Positions 9,613 to 19,862 of a stretch of DNA of 64,000 nucleotides are shown one piece after another. Both the position numbers and the translations under genes were made by a program. The notes under the pieces were generated by a model. The model ran no database searches, was not told where the DNA came from, and saw only the letters and a program-made list of their open reading frames with translations. This DNA is from Azospirillum sp. TSA2s (lineage in GTDB: Bacteria > Pseudomonadota > Alphaproteobacteria > Azospirillales > Azospirillaceae), in contig NZ_CP039645.1 of the NCBI RefSeq assembly GCF_004923315.1, forward strand, positions 36,001 through 100,000. The letters are read 5' to 3'. Each line of letters begins with the position of its first letter. Position 1 is the first letter of the stretch.

Positions 9613-9626
9613 TTGACCAAGATCAA
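9613..9626. promoter_or_regulatory. FNR/FixK/NNR-type box upstream of an SDR gene
   Basis: TTGACCAAGATCAA matches TTGA-N6-TCAA perfectly and differs by one base from the nosR box at 2374. It lies 85 bp before the SDR ATG at 9711, a normal activator distance. The rest of the 9390-9710 gap shows no other motif I can support; parA must have its promoter near 9390-9450. Confidence 0.65.
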
Positions 9627-9710
9627 GACTCTCGGACCCGGTTTCTCCGATGCTTCCGACGTCGGGACCCACACGGCTCCCGGTCTCGATTTCGAACAGG
9701 GAGACCCTTC

Positions 9711-10463
9711 ATGGCGAAGCTTCTGGACGGCAAGGTTGCCGTCGTCACCGGCGGCAGCAGCGGCATCGGCGCATCCATTGTCGAGCGCTATCTGGCCGAG
9801 GGTGCCAAGGTCGCCGTCTTCGCCCGCAGCGCCGGGGCGCTTCAGGACCTCGCCGCACGGAACCCCGATCAGGTGCTGGCCGTGCCCGGCGACGTCACCG
9901 TGCGCGCCGACCTCGAGCGTCTGGTCGCGGCGACGGTCGAGCGCTTCGGCGGGGTGGACGTGGTGGTGCCGAACGCCGGGGTCGCCAAGGTGGTCTCCTT
10001 CGCCGACAGCGACGAACAGGCTATCCAAGAGCAGTTCTCGGTCAATTTCGTCGGGGCGCTGCAGACTGCGCGGCTGTTCCTGCCGCACATGCGCCGGGGC
10101 GGCTCGATCGTCTTCGTCACCACATTCCTGGTGCAGGTCGGCTTCCCCGGTCTGGCGATCTACAGCGCCAGCAAGGCGGCGCTGACCTCGGCGACCAAGA
10201 CACTGGCGGCCGAACTGGCACCGCAGGGCATCCGGGTGAATGCTGTCGCCCCCGGCCCGATCGCCACGCCGATCTGGAGCAAGGTCGGCCTGCCCGAGGA
10301 TGTGCTGGGCCAGGTCGCCGCCACCGTCACGGCCCGGTTGTTCCCCGGCGCGTTCGGCGCCCCGGAGAGCATCGCCGACGCGGCGCTGTTCCTCGCCTCC
10401 GATCAGGCAAAGAACATCTACGGCCAGGAACTGGTGGTCGACGGCGGCTATACGGTGGGATGA
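9711..10463 (+). CDS. Short-chain dehydrogenase/reductase
   Basis: This is a 250-residue classical SDR. The NAD(P)-binding TGGSSGIG is at 13-20, NAG at 88-90 and the catalytic YSASK at 151-155. The residue usually Ser, 13 before the Tyr, is Thr here (IVFVTT, T138). The C-terminal end (GQELVVDGGYTVG) is standard. The start is the ATG at 9711 behind GGGAGACC; the frame is open further upstream but without a ribosome-binding site. The substrate is unknown. The FNR-type box upstream suggests induction under low oxygen, together with the nearby nos/nap genes. Confidence 0.85.
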   Translation: MAKLLDGKVAVVTGGSSGIGASIVERYLAEGAKVAVFARSAGALQDLAARNPDQVLAVPGDVTVRADLERLVAATVERFGGVDVVVPNAGVAKVVSFADSDEQAIQEQFSVNFVGALQTARLFLPHMRRGGSIVFVTTFLVQVGFPGLAIYSASKAALTSATKTLAAELAPQGIRVNAVAPGPIATPIWSKVGLPEDVLGQVAATVTARLFPGAFGAPESIADAALFLASDQAKNIYGQELVVDGGYTVG

Positions 10464-10739
10464 GGGTTCCTCGGCCCGCAGCGCCACGCCGGCGGTGCTG
10501 ACGCCCTTTCGGAGCGAAATGCGGTAGACCGAAACTGGCGCGCACCCCGTCTCGGCGGCGATCGCGGCTTCGGTCTAGCCGCGGTCGTCCCCACGGGGCA
10601 CCAGCCCGCCGGAGCGCGCGCCGAATGGTCTGCTCCGAGCGCCCCGTCCGGGACCCGCCTCTCCGTCCCGACCGGTCAGACTTAACAGCGCCGCGCGGTG
10701 CCGGACAAGGCCGGCGCCATGATCGCGACATTCGCCGGC

Positions 10740-10944
10740 CGACGCCGTGCACCAGCATGCGGCGCAGATAGCCATCCCCAGCTTTGGAGATGCCGCCCAG
10801 GCGCTCCTTGCCACCGCTCGAATTTTGCCGCGGCACCAATCCGAGCCAAGCCGCCAAGTGGCGCGCTGAGGTGAAAGTCTTCGTATCACCGATGGGGGCC
10901 ACCAGCGCCGTTGCAACGATCGGGCCGATGATCGTGGGCTGCAA
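10740..10944 (-). pseudogene. IS110-family transposase remnant
   Basis: The minus strand encodes a piece of the C-terminal domain of IS110/IS116/IS902-type transposases: IIGPIVATALVA, LAAWLGLVPRQNSSGGK and GYLRRMLVHG. The N-terminal catalytic half is missing. After LVHG the frame no longer resembles the family, and other frames carry stops. The gene-free stretch 10464-11167 holds this remnant, a GC-rich scrambled part (10464-10739) and an AT-rich part (11035-11167). No terminal repeats or target duplication could be recognised. Confidence 0.75.
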
Positions 10945-11144
10945 GGGAAGGATCTCCGTTTTCAGAGGGTCGATCCCCTTCAGCTGGTGTCACTCACCAG
11001 AAACGGAGGGCGTCCATCGCATCATAGCCTTTCAGAACAATCGGCCATCCACCGCAATCGCAAATAAACAATTTTGCTGAATATTTTAAATAAGAATAAG
11101 AACTTTTGTGACGTCATGAAATATCTTTAAACCATTGATTAAGT

Positions 11145-11150
11145 TATAAT
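11145..11150 (+). promoter_or_regulatory. Possible sigma-70 -10 box of the chemoreceptor gene
   Basis: A perfect TATAAT lies 18 bp before the chemoreceptor ATG at 11168 in an AT-rich leader, preceded by AGT. No good -35 hexamer is present at 16-18 bp spacing. In such AT-rich DNA the match may be chance. Confidence 0.3.
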
Positions 11151-11167
11151 GTGTCAATTTTCTTCAG

Positions 11168-12910
11168 ATGCTCCAGGCCGTGACTCACAGGATGATACGA
11201 GTGATGCAGTTCAGTAATGTGAAAATTTTTGCCAAGATCCTCGTCCTGGTGGTTCTGATGTCAGCAGTTACTGCTGTGATCAGCGTGATGGGCGTACGAG
11301 CGCTTACGACACTCGATCAGGACGCCGGTGAGATCGAGCAGGCTGGCCGTGAGGCGCTTACGGGCGCGCGAGCCAACCGTAACGTGGTTGGTCTCAATCG
11401 CGCAGAATACTACATTGCCGCCGATCCCTCACGCGCCGGGTTAAGTGAGGCTGAGAAGGAGGTCGCCGCTCAGCGGCGCGAACTCGAACAGCGGCTCACC
11501 GTTCTGAAGAAGACCGCCGACACGCGCCAAGCGGAGTTGCTCAGCGTCGTCGATGGGGCCTATGCCTCCTATCTGAAGGAACTGGATGATACGATCGTCC
11601 AGGCCCGCAATGTCGGGGACCAGATTAGTATGGATGCGGCGCGCAAGACTGTCCTCGACTCTGTCGTGACGTCGCGAACTGCCGCCAACCAACTTCAGAC
11701 GGCCATTAACGCTTACAACAAATACACCGACGACAAGGCAAGTGCTGTTTCGCAGAACGCCAGCATCAATGCCCAATCTGTCCACAACATGCTGATTGCA
11801 GTGGCGGTGCTGGGCATTCTCAGCGGTATCGTCGTCGGTTTGCTAATCGCCCGATACGGCATCAGCCGTCCGATCAGCGCGTCGGTCACCAGTCTGCGCG
11901 GCCTCGCCGACGGCAACCTGAACGTCGATATCTATGGCGTTGGGCGCAAGGATGAGATCGGCGATATCGCTGGCACGATGCAGGTCTTCAAGGAGAACCT
12001 CCAACGTGCCCGCACCATGGAAGAGGAAGCCAAGCAGGCCGAGCAGCGCGCAATGGCAGAGAAGAAGCGCGCCATGAACGAGTTGGCCGACAGCTTTGAA
12101 GCCAGCGTGCAGGGCGTGGTCAGCACCGTATCGTCCTCTGCCACCCAGCTTCAAGGAAATGCCCAGAGCATGTCCTCAATTGCTGAGGAAACGACACGTC
12201 AAGCCTCCTCTGTGGCCGCGGCAACCGAACAGGCGTCCAGTAATGTCCAGACCGTCGCGTCAGCGGCCGAGGAGTTGTCCAGTTCGATCGCTGAAATCGC
12301 TCGGCAGGTAGAATCCGCCGCACAAATCAGCCGCACTGCGGTGGATGAAGCGCAACGCACCAACGCCACCGTGGAGAGCCTCGCCCAGGCTGCCGAGAAG
12401 ATCGGTAGCGTGGTGCTGCTCATCCAGCAAATTGCCAGCCAGACCAATCTTCTGGCGCTGAATGCTACGATCGAGGCGGCTCGTGCTGGTGAAGCGGGCA
12501 AGGGCTTCGCCGTCGTGGCGTCCGAGGTGAAGAGTCTCGCCAACCAGACCGGGCGTGCCACCGAGGAGATCGCCAGCCAAATACAAGCGATCCAAAAGGA
12601 GACGCAGGGTGCTGTCAGCGCAATCCGGGGCATTGCCGACACGGTTCTGCAGGTGAACCAGATCGCCGCGACCATCGCCTCGGCGGTGGAGGAGCAGACC
12701 GCCGCCACCGGCGAGATATCACGCAATGTCCAGCAGGCCGCACAAGGTACCTCTGAGGTTTCCCGCAGTATTGTTGGTGTCAACGAAGCTTCCAATCAAG
12801 CCGGTCAATCGGCCTCGGAAGTCTTGCGAGCCGCCAACAACCTTGGACTTCAGGCGCAGACCCTGCAGTCATCCGTAGATGAATTTGTCAAACGCATCAG
12901 AACTGCATGA
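11168..12910 (+). CDS. Methyl-accepting chemotaxis protein
   Basis: This 580-residue transmembrane chemoreceptor has a first helix at about 24-45 and a periplasmic four-helix-bundle-type sensor at about 46-205. The second helix is near 207-230, followed by a HAMP domain ([21 protein letters not shown]) and a long cytoplasmic signalling domain. The hairpin tip is the conserved [30 protein letters not shown] region, written here in short. It relays ligand signals to CheA/CheW. A second in-frame ATG at 11204 (MQFSNVKIF) would give a more usual short N-terminus. No chemotaxis genes adjoin it. Base composition is lower in GC than its neighbours, and an IS110 remnant lies just upstream, so acquisition by transfer is possible. 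Confidence 0.93.
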   Translation: MLQAVTHRMIRVMQFSNVKIFAKILVLVVLMSAVTAVISVMGVRALTTLDQDAGEIEQAGREALTGARANRNVVGLNRAEYYIAADPSRAGLSEAEKEVAAQRRELEQRLTVLKKTADTRQAELLSVVDGAYASYLKELDDTIVQARNVGDQISMDAARKTVLDSVVTSRTAANQLQTAINAYNKYTDDKASAVSQNASINAQSVHNMLIAVAVLGILSGIVVGLLIARYGISRPISASVTSLRGLADGNLNVDIYGVGRKDEIGDIAGTMQVFKENLQRARTMEEEAKQAEQRAMAEKKRAMNELADSFEASVQGVVSTVSSSATQLQGNAQSMSSIAEETTRQASSVAAATEQASSNVQTVASAAEELSSSIAEIARQVESAAQISRTAVDEAQRTNATVESLAQAAEKIGSVVLLIQQIASQTNLLALNATIEAARAGEAGKGFAVVASEVKSLANQTGRATEEIASQIQAIQKETQGAVSAIRGIADTVLQVNQIAATIASAVEEQTAATGEISRNVQQAAQGTSEVSRSIVGVNEASNQAGQSASEVLRAANNLGLQAQTLQSSVDEFVKRIRTA

Positions 12911-12938
12911 AGTTTGTCAAAAGGTTGGGTGTGATGCT

Positions 12939-12958
12939 CGACCGCCTTTGGGCGGTCG
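12939..12958 (+). terminator. Hairpin downstream of the chemoreceptor gene
   Basis: CGACCGCC-TTTG-GGCGGTCG is an 8-bp perfect stem with a 4-nt loop, 29 bp after the stop. It has no T-run, so intrinsic termination is likely but not certain. It may also serve the convergent minus-strand transcript ending at the BLUF stump. Confidence 0.5.
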
Positions 12959-13016
12959 ATGCTCTGTAATGTAGGCGAGGCATAAGCTTCCCCGCTGCCG
13001 AAGAGTCCGGTTATAA

Positions 13017-13148
13017 TCAGGCCGCAGTCACGCCTAGCCGGTGATTCTTCTCTCGCGCTTTACGAAGAAATTCAAGAAAGCCTTCTTTACTGAACTGCTT
13101 TGCCGCGGCGCTTACGTATAGGATATAGTAGATCTTCCTTTTTTCCAT
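13017..13148 (-). pseudogene. N-terminal stump of a BLUF photoreceptor domain, ending in a premature stop
   Basis: A 43-codon minus-strand frame from ATG at 13148 reads MEKRKIYYILYVSAAAKQF, then FLEFLRKAREKNHRLGVTAA and stop. This is the first beta-alpha unit of a BLUF (FAD blue-light sensor) domain: the YVS strand with flavin-contacting Tyr11, and KARxKNxxxGVT with Asn35. A full BLUF domain is about 90-100 residues and would continue as GVTG plus a hydrophobic strand; here TGA interrupts it. The stump begins 23 bp after the stop of the large hybrid kinase and so may be on its transcript. No convincing continuation was found in the other frames. It could be a relic or a very short expressed peptide. 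Confidence 0.6.
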
Positions 13149-13170
13149 CGATACACGCCCCCTTTCTTAC

Positions 13171-16100
13171 TCATTCAGCATCTTCCAGACACTTGGCGAC
13201 ACCGACCCGCAGGGCGTTGAGAGCCTCGTCGAAAGCGAAGTCTTCAATGAGCCGTGCGACGGCATCGGCAGGGTGGCCGAGAACCGAACGCAATTCACCC
13301 TCATGTGCGTGAAAGAGGGTGCTCGCCGCCATATCATCAGCCGCAAGCAGTGCCTCGAGGTCCTTGATGACCACACGCATGCGTGATGGGTCGACCGACG
13401 ACGCCATGGCTTCCTGCCCGGACGCCGCCGGCAGGGCCAGCGCGATCGCGGCTTTCAGCGTCTCTACGCTCTGCCCGACGGCTCGAGCGCGCGCCATGAG
13501 CCCGTTCAGGGCTTCCGGGCCGGCACCGGGTTCGGGCAAGGCAGCAATGGCGGCTTCCAGCGACGCCGCCTCATCGCGCAGGCGGAGCGCACCAAGGGTT
13601 GCGGCGACACCCTTCAGAGTGTGTGCCGCCCGCCGGGCTCCGATGAAATCGCCGATGACGAGAGACGCAGCAGCCGCATCCGTCTGGTGGTCCTGGACGA
13701 AGCGGGACAACAGACGCAGGTAAAGGTCCAGCCGTCCGTTTGCCGCCTTCAGTCCCGACCCGACATCAAGCCCCGGCACCGCTTCCAACTTCCTGCGCAC
13801 GGCATCCGATACCTCTTTGTCAGAAGAATCGACCGCCCGACCCGACGATGGTGAGCTGCCTTTCCCCGTCGTGACAGGCCTTAGCGGCAACCAACGGAGC
13901 AGCGCCGCGTACAGCGCCTCGGGATCGACCGGCTTGGCGATGTGGTCGTCCATGCCCGCGTTCAGGCAGGCCTGCCGGTCCTCGTCAAAGGCATTCGCCG
14001 TCATCGCCAGGATCGGCGTCCGAGCGTGCAGCGGAAAGCCACGGATGGCGCGGGTCGCGGTCAAACCATCCATTTCCGGCATCTGCATGTCCATCAGGAT
14101 GAGGTCGTAGGCTGCAGCCTGCGCCATGTCCACGGCATGCCGCCCGTCCCGGGCGACGTCGACCTCAAGGCCAACCTCGTTGAGCAATTCGAGTGCGACC
14201 TCCTGGTTGACCGGGTTATCCTCGGCCAGAAGCACACGGCTGCCCGGTCGCTGGCGCAAACGCGCTTCAGCTTCGCCGGGCGCCAGCTCATGGACGGGGA
14301 CCCTCGCTCCCGACAGCAGTTCCTCAAGAGCGTAGGTCAAGCGCGAGGGGGAAAGCGGCTTGATGAGCACGCTCGCATAGCCGGTGCGGACCAGTTCGTC
14401 CCTGGACACGCCGTCGCCATACGCGCTGACCAGCAGGCATGAGGGCGGCCGTGCCAGCGGCATGGCCATGAGGCGGCGGCCGACCTCCAGCCCGTCCATC
14501 CCCGGCATCTGCCAGTCCACCAGCATAAGGTCGAACGGCCTGCCGGCTGCCTCCGCGGCGGCCACACAAGCAAGTGCGTCCTGGCCGCTCGACACCGCCG
14601 TGACCAGGATGCCGATTTGGTCAAGCATGTCGGAGAGCGACTCCCGCGCTTCCTGCAGATCGTCGACCACCAGCACCCGCCGCCCCTTCAGGTCGATCGC
14701 GGGCGTCCGCTCCGGCGGGACGCTCCTCACAATGCCCAGAGGCAACTCGATCCAGAAGGTACTGCCCACGCCCAAGCTGCTCTCGACGCCGATGCGCCCG
14801 CCCATCAGCTCCGTGAGATGGCGGCTGATCGCCAGCCCCAGCCCCGTTCCACCGTACCGCCGCGTCGTCGAGGTGTCGGCCTGCTGAAAGGGCTGGAACA
14901 GGCGATCCTTCTGCTCGGGGGTCAACCCGATGCCGGTGTCGGTGACCTCGAAGCGGACGACAACGCCTTGTGCGGTGGTCGCGACGGCCCGGCCACGCAG
15001 GCTGACGCTGCCGGCATCCGTGAACTTGACGGCATTGCTCATGAAATTGAGCAGGATCTGCCCAAGGCGCAGTTCGTCCCCGCGCAACATGTGGGGGACA
15101 TCCCGCAGGTCGAGGACGATTTCCAGACCCTTCGCCGCCGCCTTGTCGCGAATCAGCGCGCAGACCCGCTCGACAACCCGCTCGACGTCGAGGTCGGCCA
15201 GTTCGAGCTCCAGCTTTCCGGCGTCGATCTTCGAGAGATCAAGAATGTCGTTGATGAGAGAGAGAAGGTGGTGTGCGGCATCGGATATGGTGTCGAGCTT
15301 CTTGGCCTGATCCGGGTCGGCGCTTTTGCGGCGCAAGAGATGAGTGGTGCCGACGATGGCGTTCATCGGCGTGCGGATCTCGTGGCTCATGTTGGCGAGG
15401 AAATCCGACTTCGCACGGGCCGCATCTTCGGCCAGCGCACGGGCGCGGGCCATTTCCTCGATGGCTTTGCGTTCCGCCGTGATGTCGTCGATGACCCACA
15501 CCGATCCCCGTTCGTGATCGTTGGGATCGACCGCCCTGGCGTTCATCCGGGCCCAGAACAGACTGCCGTCGCGACGCGACAGCTGCTGCTCCCGCCGGTG
15601 GGCTTCACCGCGCCAGATCTGGTCATAGCACTCGTTGCCCAGGTTCCAGGCATCCTCGTCCGCGTACCAGATGCGCGTCGGCTTGCCGATCATTTCGCCC
15701 GGCGGCCAGCCGAACATCTCATGCAGCCTCATGTTGCCCTGCTGCAGGATGCGGTCCTTGATCAGCACGATGCCCGAGGTGGCGGACTCGAAGATGGCCT
15801 GCTGTTCCGCCGCGGAAATGCGCAAGGCCTCGGCGGCTTCACGTTCGGCCGTGATGTCCTCGAGGATGGCGACCAGCCCCCGGTCGAGGTCGGCCGGATC
15901 GATCGCGCGGGCATAGATGCGCGCCCAGAACCGGCTGCCGTCGTGGCGCACGTATCGTTGCGCACGCACATGGGTCTGGCCAAGCCGGAGTTGCGTATAG
16001 ATGTCGTCGCCCGCCGCCAACCAGGCCGCTTCGTCTTCGTACCATTGGCGGGTGGACGTCCCGATCATGGCGCCGGCCGGGCAGGCGAAGAGTTCTTCCA

Positions 16101-18552
16101 TGCGGTGGTTGCAGTGGTGGACGTAACGGTCGCGGATCAGGGCGATACCGACACTCGCGGCGTCGAAGATGGCTTCCTGCTGCTGGTTGGCGGCAAGAAG
16201 CTCGGCCGTTCGTTCGGCAACCAGCTGCTCCAGCTGATGGCGATGCCGCTCGAGTTCCTCGGCCATCCGCTTCTTCTCGGTGATGTCCTCCTTGATGGCG
16301 AGATAATGGCTCACACTCCCGTCGGGCTGCCGCACCGGAGCGATATGGGCCAGTTCGACGTACTCGCTGCCGTCCTTGCGCCGGTTGACCAGTTCGCCGT
16401 GCCAGATGTTGCCGGTGGTCAGCGCGTCCCACATCGCGCGGTAGGCGGCCGGGTCGGTCCGGCCCGACTGCAGAACGCGCGGATTCCGACCGATCACCTC
16501 GTCGCGGTCGTAGCCGGTGTTGCGGCAGAATGCGTCGTTCACATACTCGATACAGGCGTTGAGGTCGGTGATGACGATGCTTTCGGGGCTCTGGTTGACC
16601 GCCAGGAACAGCTTGCGGAGCAGATCCTCCTGCCGGCGGCGTTCGGTGACGATCTCCTTGACGGCCACGTAATGCGTGATCACGCCGGTGTCGTCACGCA
16701 GCGGCACGATGGAGGCCGCTTCGATCTCCTGGCGGCCGTCGCGCGTAAGGTTGATGAACTCGCCGCTCCAGGCCTCGCCACGGGTCAGCGCACTCCACAT
16801 CGCCTCGTATGTCGCGCTCGGCGTCTTCCCGGACTTGAGGAAACGCGGATTGCGGCCGAGGGCGTGCTCGCGGCTGTAGCCGGTGGCGCGGGTGAAGGCG
16901 TCGTTCACGTACGTGATGTTTCCCGAGAGGTCGGTGATCACCACCAGGTTGGGGCTCTGCTCCACGACCAGGGAGAGTTTGCGGATTTCGTCGCGCGCCA
17001 CTTTGGCCTGGGAGATGTCCTCCCACAGCGCCAGCAGATACTCACGATCACCCTGCCGGAAGGCCGAAACGTTGACGCGGACGTCGAAAACCGAGCCGTC
17101 CTTCCGTCGATGACGGCTCTCGAGCTGAAATCCGCCGTCCCTCAGGGCTCTTTGGGCATTGCGCTGCAACTGGTCGCGCGGAATCTCGTCCTGGATGGCG
17201 GGGAGGTCGAGCGCCAGAAGTTCCTCCTCGCTGTAACCGAGTTGGCGGCAGGCTGCGGCATTGACCTTGAGGAACCTGAGGGAAACCGGATCGATCACCT
17301 CGACGGCAAGCGGCGAGAATTCGACGACGGCGTTGATCAGCGCCTGCTGGTCCTGCTTTTTGGTTTCGTCCCGCTTTCTGCGCACCGCCATCTGCAGGCG
17401 CAGGGCAACGGCCTCGATCAGGGCGGCTTCCTCGTCCAGGAATGGAGCGCCGGCCCCGGCGGGCAAAGGGGCGCGGTAGGTAACGGCGACGGTACCGGCC
17501 ACGCCGTCTCCGTCGACGAACGTGGCAGCCAGCCGCTGTCCGTCCACCTCCTCACCGAACAGCACGGTCCCATACGCGATCTGCCCGGCGGAATGCTCCG
17601 GGTAGCGCATGGCGGCAGGCAGCAGCGCCGCAACCATTTCAAAGATCGTCGGCACGTCCAGATCGGTGCGTTCGGTGATGCGGGTGACTTCGTACAGGCA
17701 GGAAAGCTCCTTCATCCGCTCGCCCAGGTCGGCTTCGGCCTTCTGGCGCAGCATCAGGGAGTCCCGGAAGCTGAGCACCGCCCGGCCCATGTCGCGCAGC
17801 ACGCTCCGGCTATCGGAGGCGATGGACCGCACGCGGTCGAACCCGGCGGGATGGATGTTGCCGTCGGCCAGATCGAGCAGAGCATGGCTGATCAAGCGGA
17901 CCCGGAGGAACGTCCAGCGGGCGAGAAGCACCCACATCACCACGAGCCCCAGGTTCAGGCCGACCCCCGCGATCATCAGGCGGGAGGTCCGGTCATGCAG
18001 CATCCTGGTCTGGCGCGCTTCGCGTTCGCCGGAGGAGCGGACGATTCCCTCGACGACGGCATGGGCATGGTGCGACAGGTTGGCGAAAATGGTGGCCGCG
18101 CTATAGGCGAAGTCGCGCGCACGGGGAGGGTCGATGGCAGCCAGATCGGTTGCCGTGACGATGTGGTTGCGGTAGTCGTCGAACCACCTGATCGCCATAT
18201 CCGTGTGTTCGGAAACCCGCTCCAGGGACCTCAGCTGGTCCGCCATGGTGGTCAGCGTCTCGATGAATCCGGCATGGATGCGATAGACCTCGCCTTCATC
18301 CAGGCGCCCGCCGGCGGCGTCGTCCAGCGTCGTCGCCACCTGCGCCTGCACCTCATCCAGGGCGGCATTGAAGCGGCTGGCCGCCTCGATGGCCTGGACA
18401 TCGCGTTCGGACTCCAGATTGACGGCCCGCTGGCTCTCGCTCAGGCTCCAGAAGGACAGCAGGTTGATCGCCACCGACAGCGCCACGATCACCAGGACCG
18501 GGAGCAGCAGCAGGCGGAAATACGGGGTGGACGAGGTCCGGCGCGTCGGCAT
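13171..18552 (-). CDS. Large membrane hybrid sensor histidine kinase with five PAS domains, two receivers and HPt
   Basis: The product has 1793 residues. Helices at about 13-35 and 192-212 bracket a periplasmic sensor. Then come a GAF-like region (about 285-395) and PAS domains at about 402-515, 525-640, 650-762, 792-905 and 917-1028. HisKA follows with phospho-His1057 ([12 protein letters not shown]), then HATPase_c (N-box near 1173, GTGLGLA near 1235). Receiver 1 has Asp1346, receiver 2 has Asp1488, and the HPt domain has His1644 (AAHTLKG). PAS2/PAS3 resemble each other closely, and so do PAS4/PAS5, indicating internal duplication. It is a complete phosphorelay in one chain. The HD-GYP response regulator gene lies 95 bp upstream on the same strand and may be a partner. 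The ligand is unknown. Confidence 0.93.
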   Translation of the reverse strand: MPTRRTSSTPYFRLLLLPVLVIVALSVAINLLSFWSLSESQRAVNLESERDVQAIEAASRFNAALDEVQAQVATTLDDAAGGRLDEGEVYRIHAGFIETLTTMADQLRSLERVSEHTDMAIRWFDDYRNHIVTATDLAAIDPPRARDFAYSAATIFANLSHHAHAVVEGIVRSSGEREARQTRMLHDRTSRLMIAGVGLNLGLVVMWVLLARWTFLRVRLISHALLDLADGNIHPAGFDRVRSIASDSRSVLRDMGRAVLSFRDSLMLRQKAEADLGERMKELSCLYEVTRITERTDLDVPTIFEMVAALLPAAMRYPEHSAGQIAYGTVLFGEEVDGQRLAATFVDGDGVAGTVAVTYRAPLPAGAGAPFLDEEAALIEAVALRLQMAVRRKRDETKKQDQQALINAVVEFSPLAVEVIDPVSLRFLKVNAAACRQLGYSEEELLALDLPAIQDEIPRDQLQRNAQRALRDGGFQLESRHRRKDGSVFDVRVNVSAFRQGDREYLLALWEDISQAKVARDEIRKLSLVVEQSPNLVVITDLSGNITYVNDAFTRATGYSREHALGRNPRFLKSGKTPSATYEAMWSALTRGEAWSGEFINLTRDGRQEIEAASIVPLRDDTGVITHYVAVKEIVTERRRQEDLLRKLFLAVNQSPESIVITDLNACIEYVNDAFCRNTGYDRDEVIGRNPRVLQSGRTDPAAYRAMWDALTTGNIWHGELVNRRKDGSEYVELAHIAPVRQPDGSVSHYLAIKEDITEKKRMAEELERHRHQLEQLVAERTAELLAANQQQEAIFDAASVGIALIRDRYVHHCNHRMEELFACPAGAMIGTSTRQWYEDEAAWLAAGDDIYTQLRLGQTHVRAQRYVRHDGSRFWARIYARAIDPADLDRGLVAILEDITAEREAAEALRISAAEQQAIFESATSGIVLIKDRILQQGNMRLHEMFGWPPGEMIGKPTRIWYADEDAWNLGNECYDQIWRGEAHRREQQLSRRDGSLFWARMNARAVDPNDHERGSVWVIDDITAERKAIEEMARARALAEDAARAKSDFLANMSHEIRTPMNAIVGTTHLLRRKSADPDQAKKLDTISDAAHHLLSLINDILDLSKIDAGKLELELADLDVERVVERVCALIRDKAAAKGLEIVLDLRDVPHMLRGDELRLGQILLNFMSNAVKFTDAGSVSLRGRAVATTAQGVVVRFEVTDTGIGLTPEQKDRLFQPFQQADTSTTRRYGGTGLGLAISRHLTELMGGRIGVESSLGVGSTFWIELPLGIVRSVPPERTPAIDLKGRRVLVVDDLQEARESLSDMLDQIGILVTAVSSGQDALACVAAAEAAGRPFDLMLVDWQMPGMDGLEVGRRLMAMPLARPPSCLLVSAYGDGVSRDELVRTGYASVLIKPLSPSRLTYALEELLSGARVPVHELAPGEAEARLRQRPGSRVLLAEDNPVNQEVALELLNEVGLEVDVARDGRHAVDMAQAAAYDLILMDMQMPEMDGLTATRAIRGFPLHARTPILAMTANAFDEDRQACLNAGMDDHIAKPVDPEALYAALLRWLPLRPVTTGKGSSPSSGRAVDSSDKEVSDAVRRKLEAVPGLDVGSGLKAANGRLDLYLRLLSRFVQDHQTDAAAASLVIGDFIGARRAAHTLKGVAATLGALRLRDEAASLEAAIAALPEPGAGPEALNGLMARARAVGQSVETLKAAIALALPAASGQEAMASSVDPSRMRVVIKDLEALLAADDMAASTLFHAHEGELRSVLGHPADAVARLIEDFAFDEALNALRVGVAKCLEDAE

Positions 18553-18647
18553 GCCCTCTCCTACTGCGCGAGTTCAAGCCATCGGGAAGCCGGTATGCCG
18601 GCACCGTGATCCATGGCGTCATTCCCCTTCGGACGGAAGGATCGTGT

Positions 18648-19862
18648 TCATTCGCGACTCACTGCATTTCCACCCTGAGGCTTGACCGTCATGTCCGTCT
18701 CGGGATCGGCGAAGCGCCGGGCGATATCGGCGAAGCGCTCGCGGCAGGCCAGGAAGGCGTCGACCACATCGGGATCGAAATGCGTGCCGCGCCCCTGGGC
18801 GATGATCCGGGTCGTTTCCTCCAGGCCCATGGCCGGCTTGTAGATGCGCCGGCACATCAGCGCATCGAAGACGTCGGCCAGCGCCATCAGGCGGGCCGAC
18901 ACCGGGATGGCGTCGCCCGCCAGCCCGGAGGGATAACCGCTGCCATCCCATTTCTCGTGGTGGCGGAGGGCGATCTCCTGGGCGACCCGCATGAAGGCGA
19001 AGGCGCCCGAAGCCTGCGCCACCGCAGCGGCATCGGCGCTGGCCAGGGTGCCCCTCATCGCCTTTTCGATGGCGTCGGCCCCGATTCTGGGGTGCTCCTT
19101 CATGATCGCAAATTCTGCCTGATCGTAGCGGCCGGGCTTGCGCAGGATGGCGTCCGGTATGCCCACCTTGCCGATGTCGTGCAGGGGAGCGGCCTTCACG
19201 ATCATGTCCAGAAGCGGGCCGGCAAGCGCATCCCGGAATCGCACGTGCCCGGCAAGATGCCGCGCCAGGACCTCGACATAGCTCCGCGTGCGGACGATAT
19301 GGAGCCCGGTCTCGTTGTCGCGCGCCTCGCCCAGGCAGGCAAGGGCACGGATGCCAAGATCCTGGATCAGCAGGTTTTCGCTCATCCGCCGCGCCACTTC
19401 GGCTTCCAGCCAGTCGTTCTGGCGGGTCAGCCGGTCGCGGGCGTGCTTCAGTTCAAGATGCGTGCGCACACGCGCCAGCACGATGGCGGGGGTGATCGGC
19501 TTGGTGATGTAGTCGACCGCCCCCAGGGACAGGCCCAGTTCCTCGTCCTCGGTCGCGCCCATTGCGGTGACGAAGATCACCGGCATGCCGCAGGTGGCGG
19601 GATCGGCCCGCAGGCGGCGCAGCACCTCGTGACCGTCCAGCACGGGCATCATCACGTCCAGCAGGATCAGGTCGGGGCGCGGTTCGCTGTGCGCGGCACG
19701 AAGGGCCCGTTCCCCGGAGTTGACGGCGCGGACACGGTAATGCGGCTGCAGCACTTCGCCCAGGATCAGCAGATTCTGCGGCGTGTCGTCCACGATCAGG
19801 ATCGTTGAGGGCGGAGCGGACCCGTCCACCGCGGGATGATCGGTGTTCATGGGCTGCTCCAT
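18648..19862 (-). CDS. Response regulator with HD-GYP cyclic-di-GMP phosphodiesterase domain
   Basis: The product has 404 residues. The N-terminal receiver (TILIVDDTPQN) has phospho-acceptor Asp69 (LILLDVMMP). A helical linker (about 135-170) leads to an HD-GYP domain with HD at 228-229 (APLHDIGKVGIPD) and HHEKWDGSGYP at 301-311. HD-GYP enzymes hydrolyse cyclic-di-GMP, so output is probably on motility or biofilm. The gene precedes the hybrid kinase in the same direction with a 95-bp gap, and the two may form one signalling unit. The start could also be the ATG four codons later (19850). Confidence 0.92.
   Translation of the reverse strand: MEQPMNTDHPAVDGSAPPSTILIVDDTPQNLLILGEVLQPHYRVRAVNSGERALRAAHSEPRPDLILLDVMMPVLDGHEVLRRLRADPATCGMPVIFVTAMGATEDEELGLSLGAVDYITKPITPAIVLARVRTHLELKHARDRLTRQNDWLEAEVARRMSENLLIQDLGIRALACLGEARDNETGLHIVRTRSYVEVLARHLAGHVRFRDALAGPLLDMIVKAAPLHDIGKVGIPDAILRKPGRYDQAEFAIMKEHPRIGADAIEKAMRGTLASADAAAVAQASGAFAFMRVAQEIALRHHEKWDGSGYPSGLAGDAIPVSARLMALADVFDALMCRRIYKPAMGLEETTRIIAQGRGTHFDPDVVDAFLACRERFADIARRFADPETDMTVKPQGGNAVSRE

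Noticed and set aside
10500..10640. HTH-like stretch (TEAAIAAETGCAPVSVYR) on the minus strand near the IS110 remnant
   Set aside because: It is too short, preceded by an in-frame stop, and not clearly part of the IS110 family; left unassigned.
12911..13016. Possible frameshifted continuation of the BLUF domain
   Set aside because: A shifted reading gives GLIITGLFGSG, but the next residues do not follow the BLUF pattern and run into the terminator hairpin.
14617..18609. 1330-codon plus-strand frame opposite the hybrid kinase
   Set aside because: It is an antisense shadow of PAS, HisKA and HATPase domains with no ribosome-binding site or recognisable domain.
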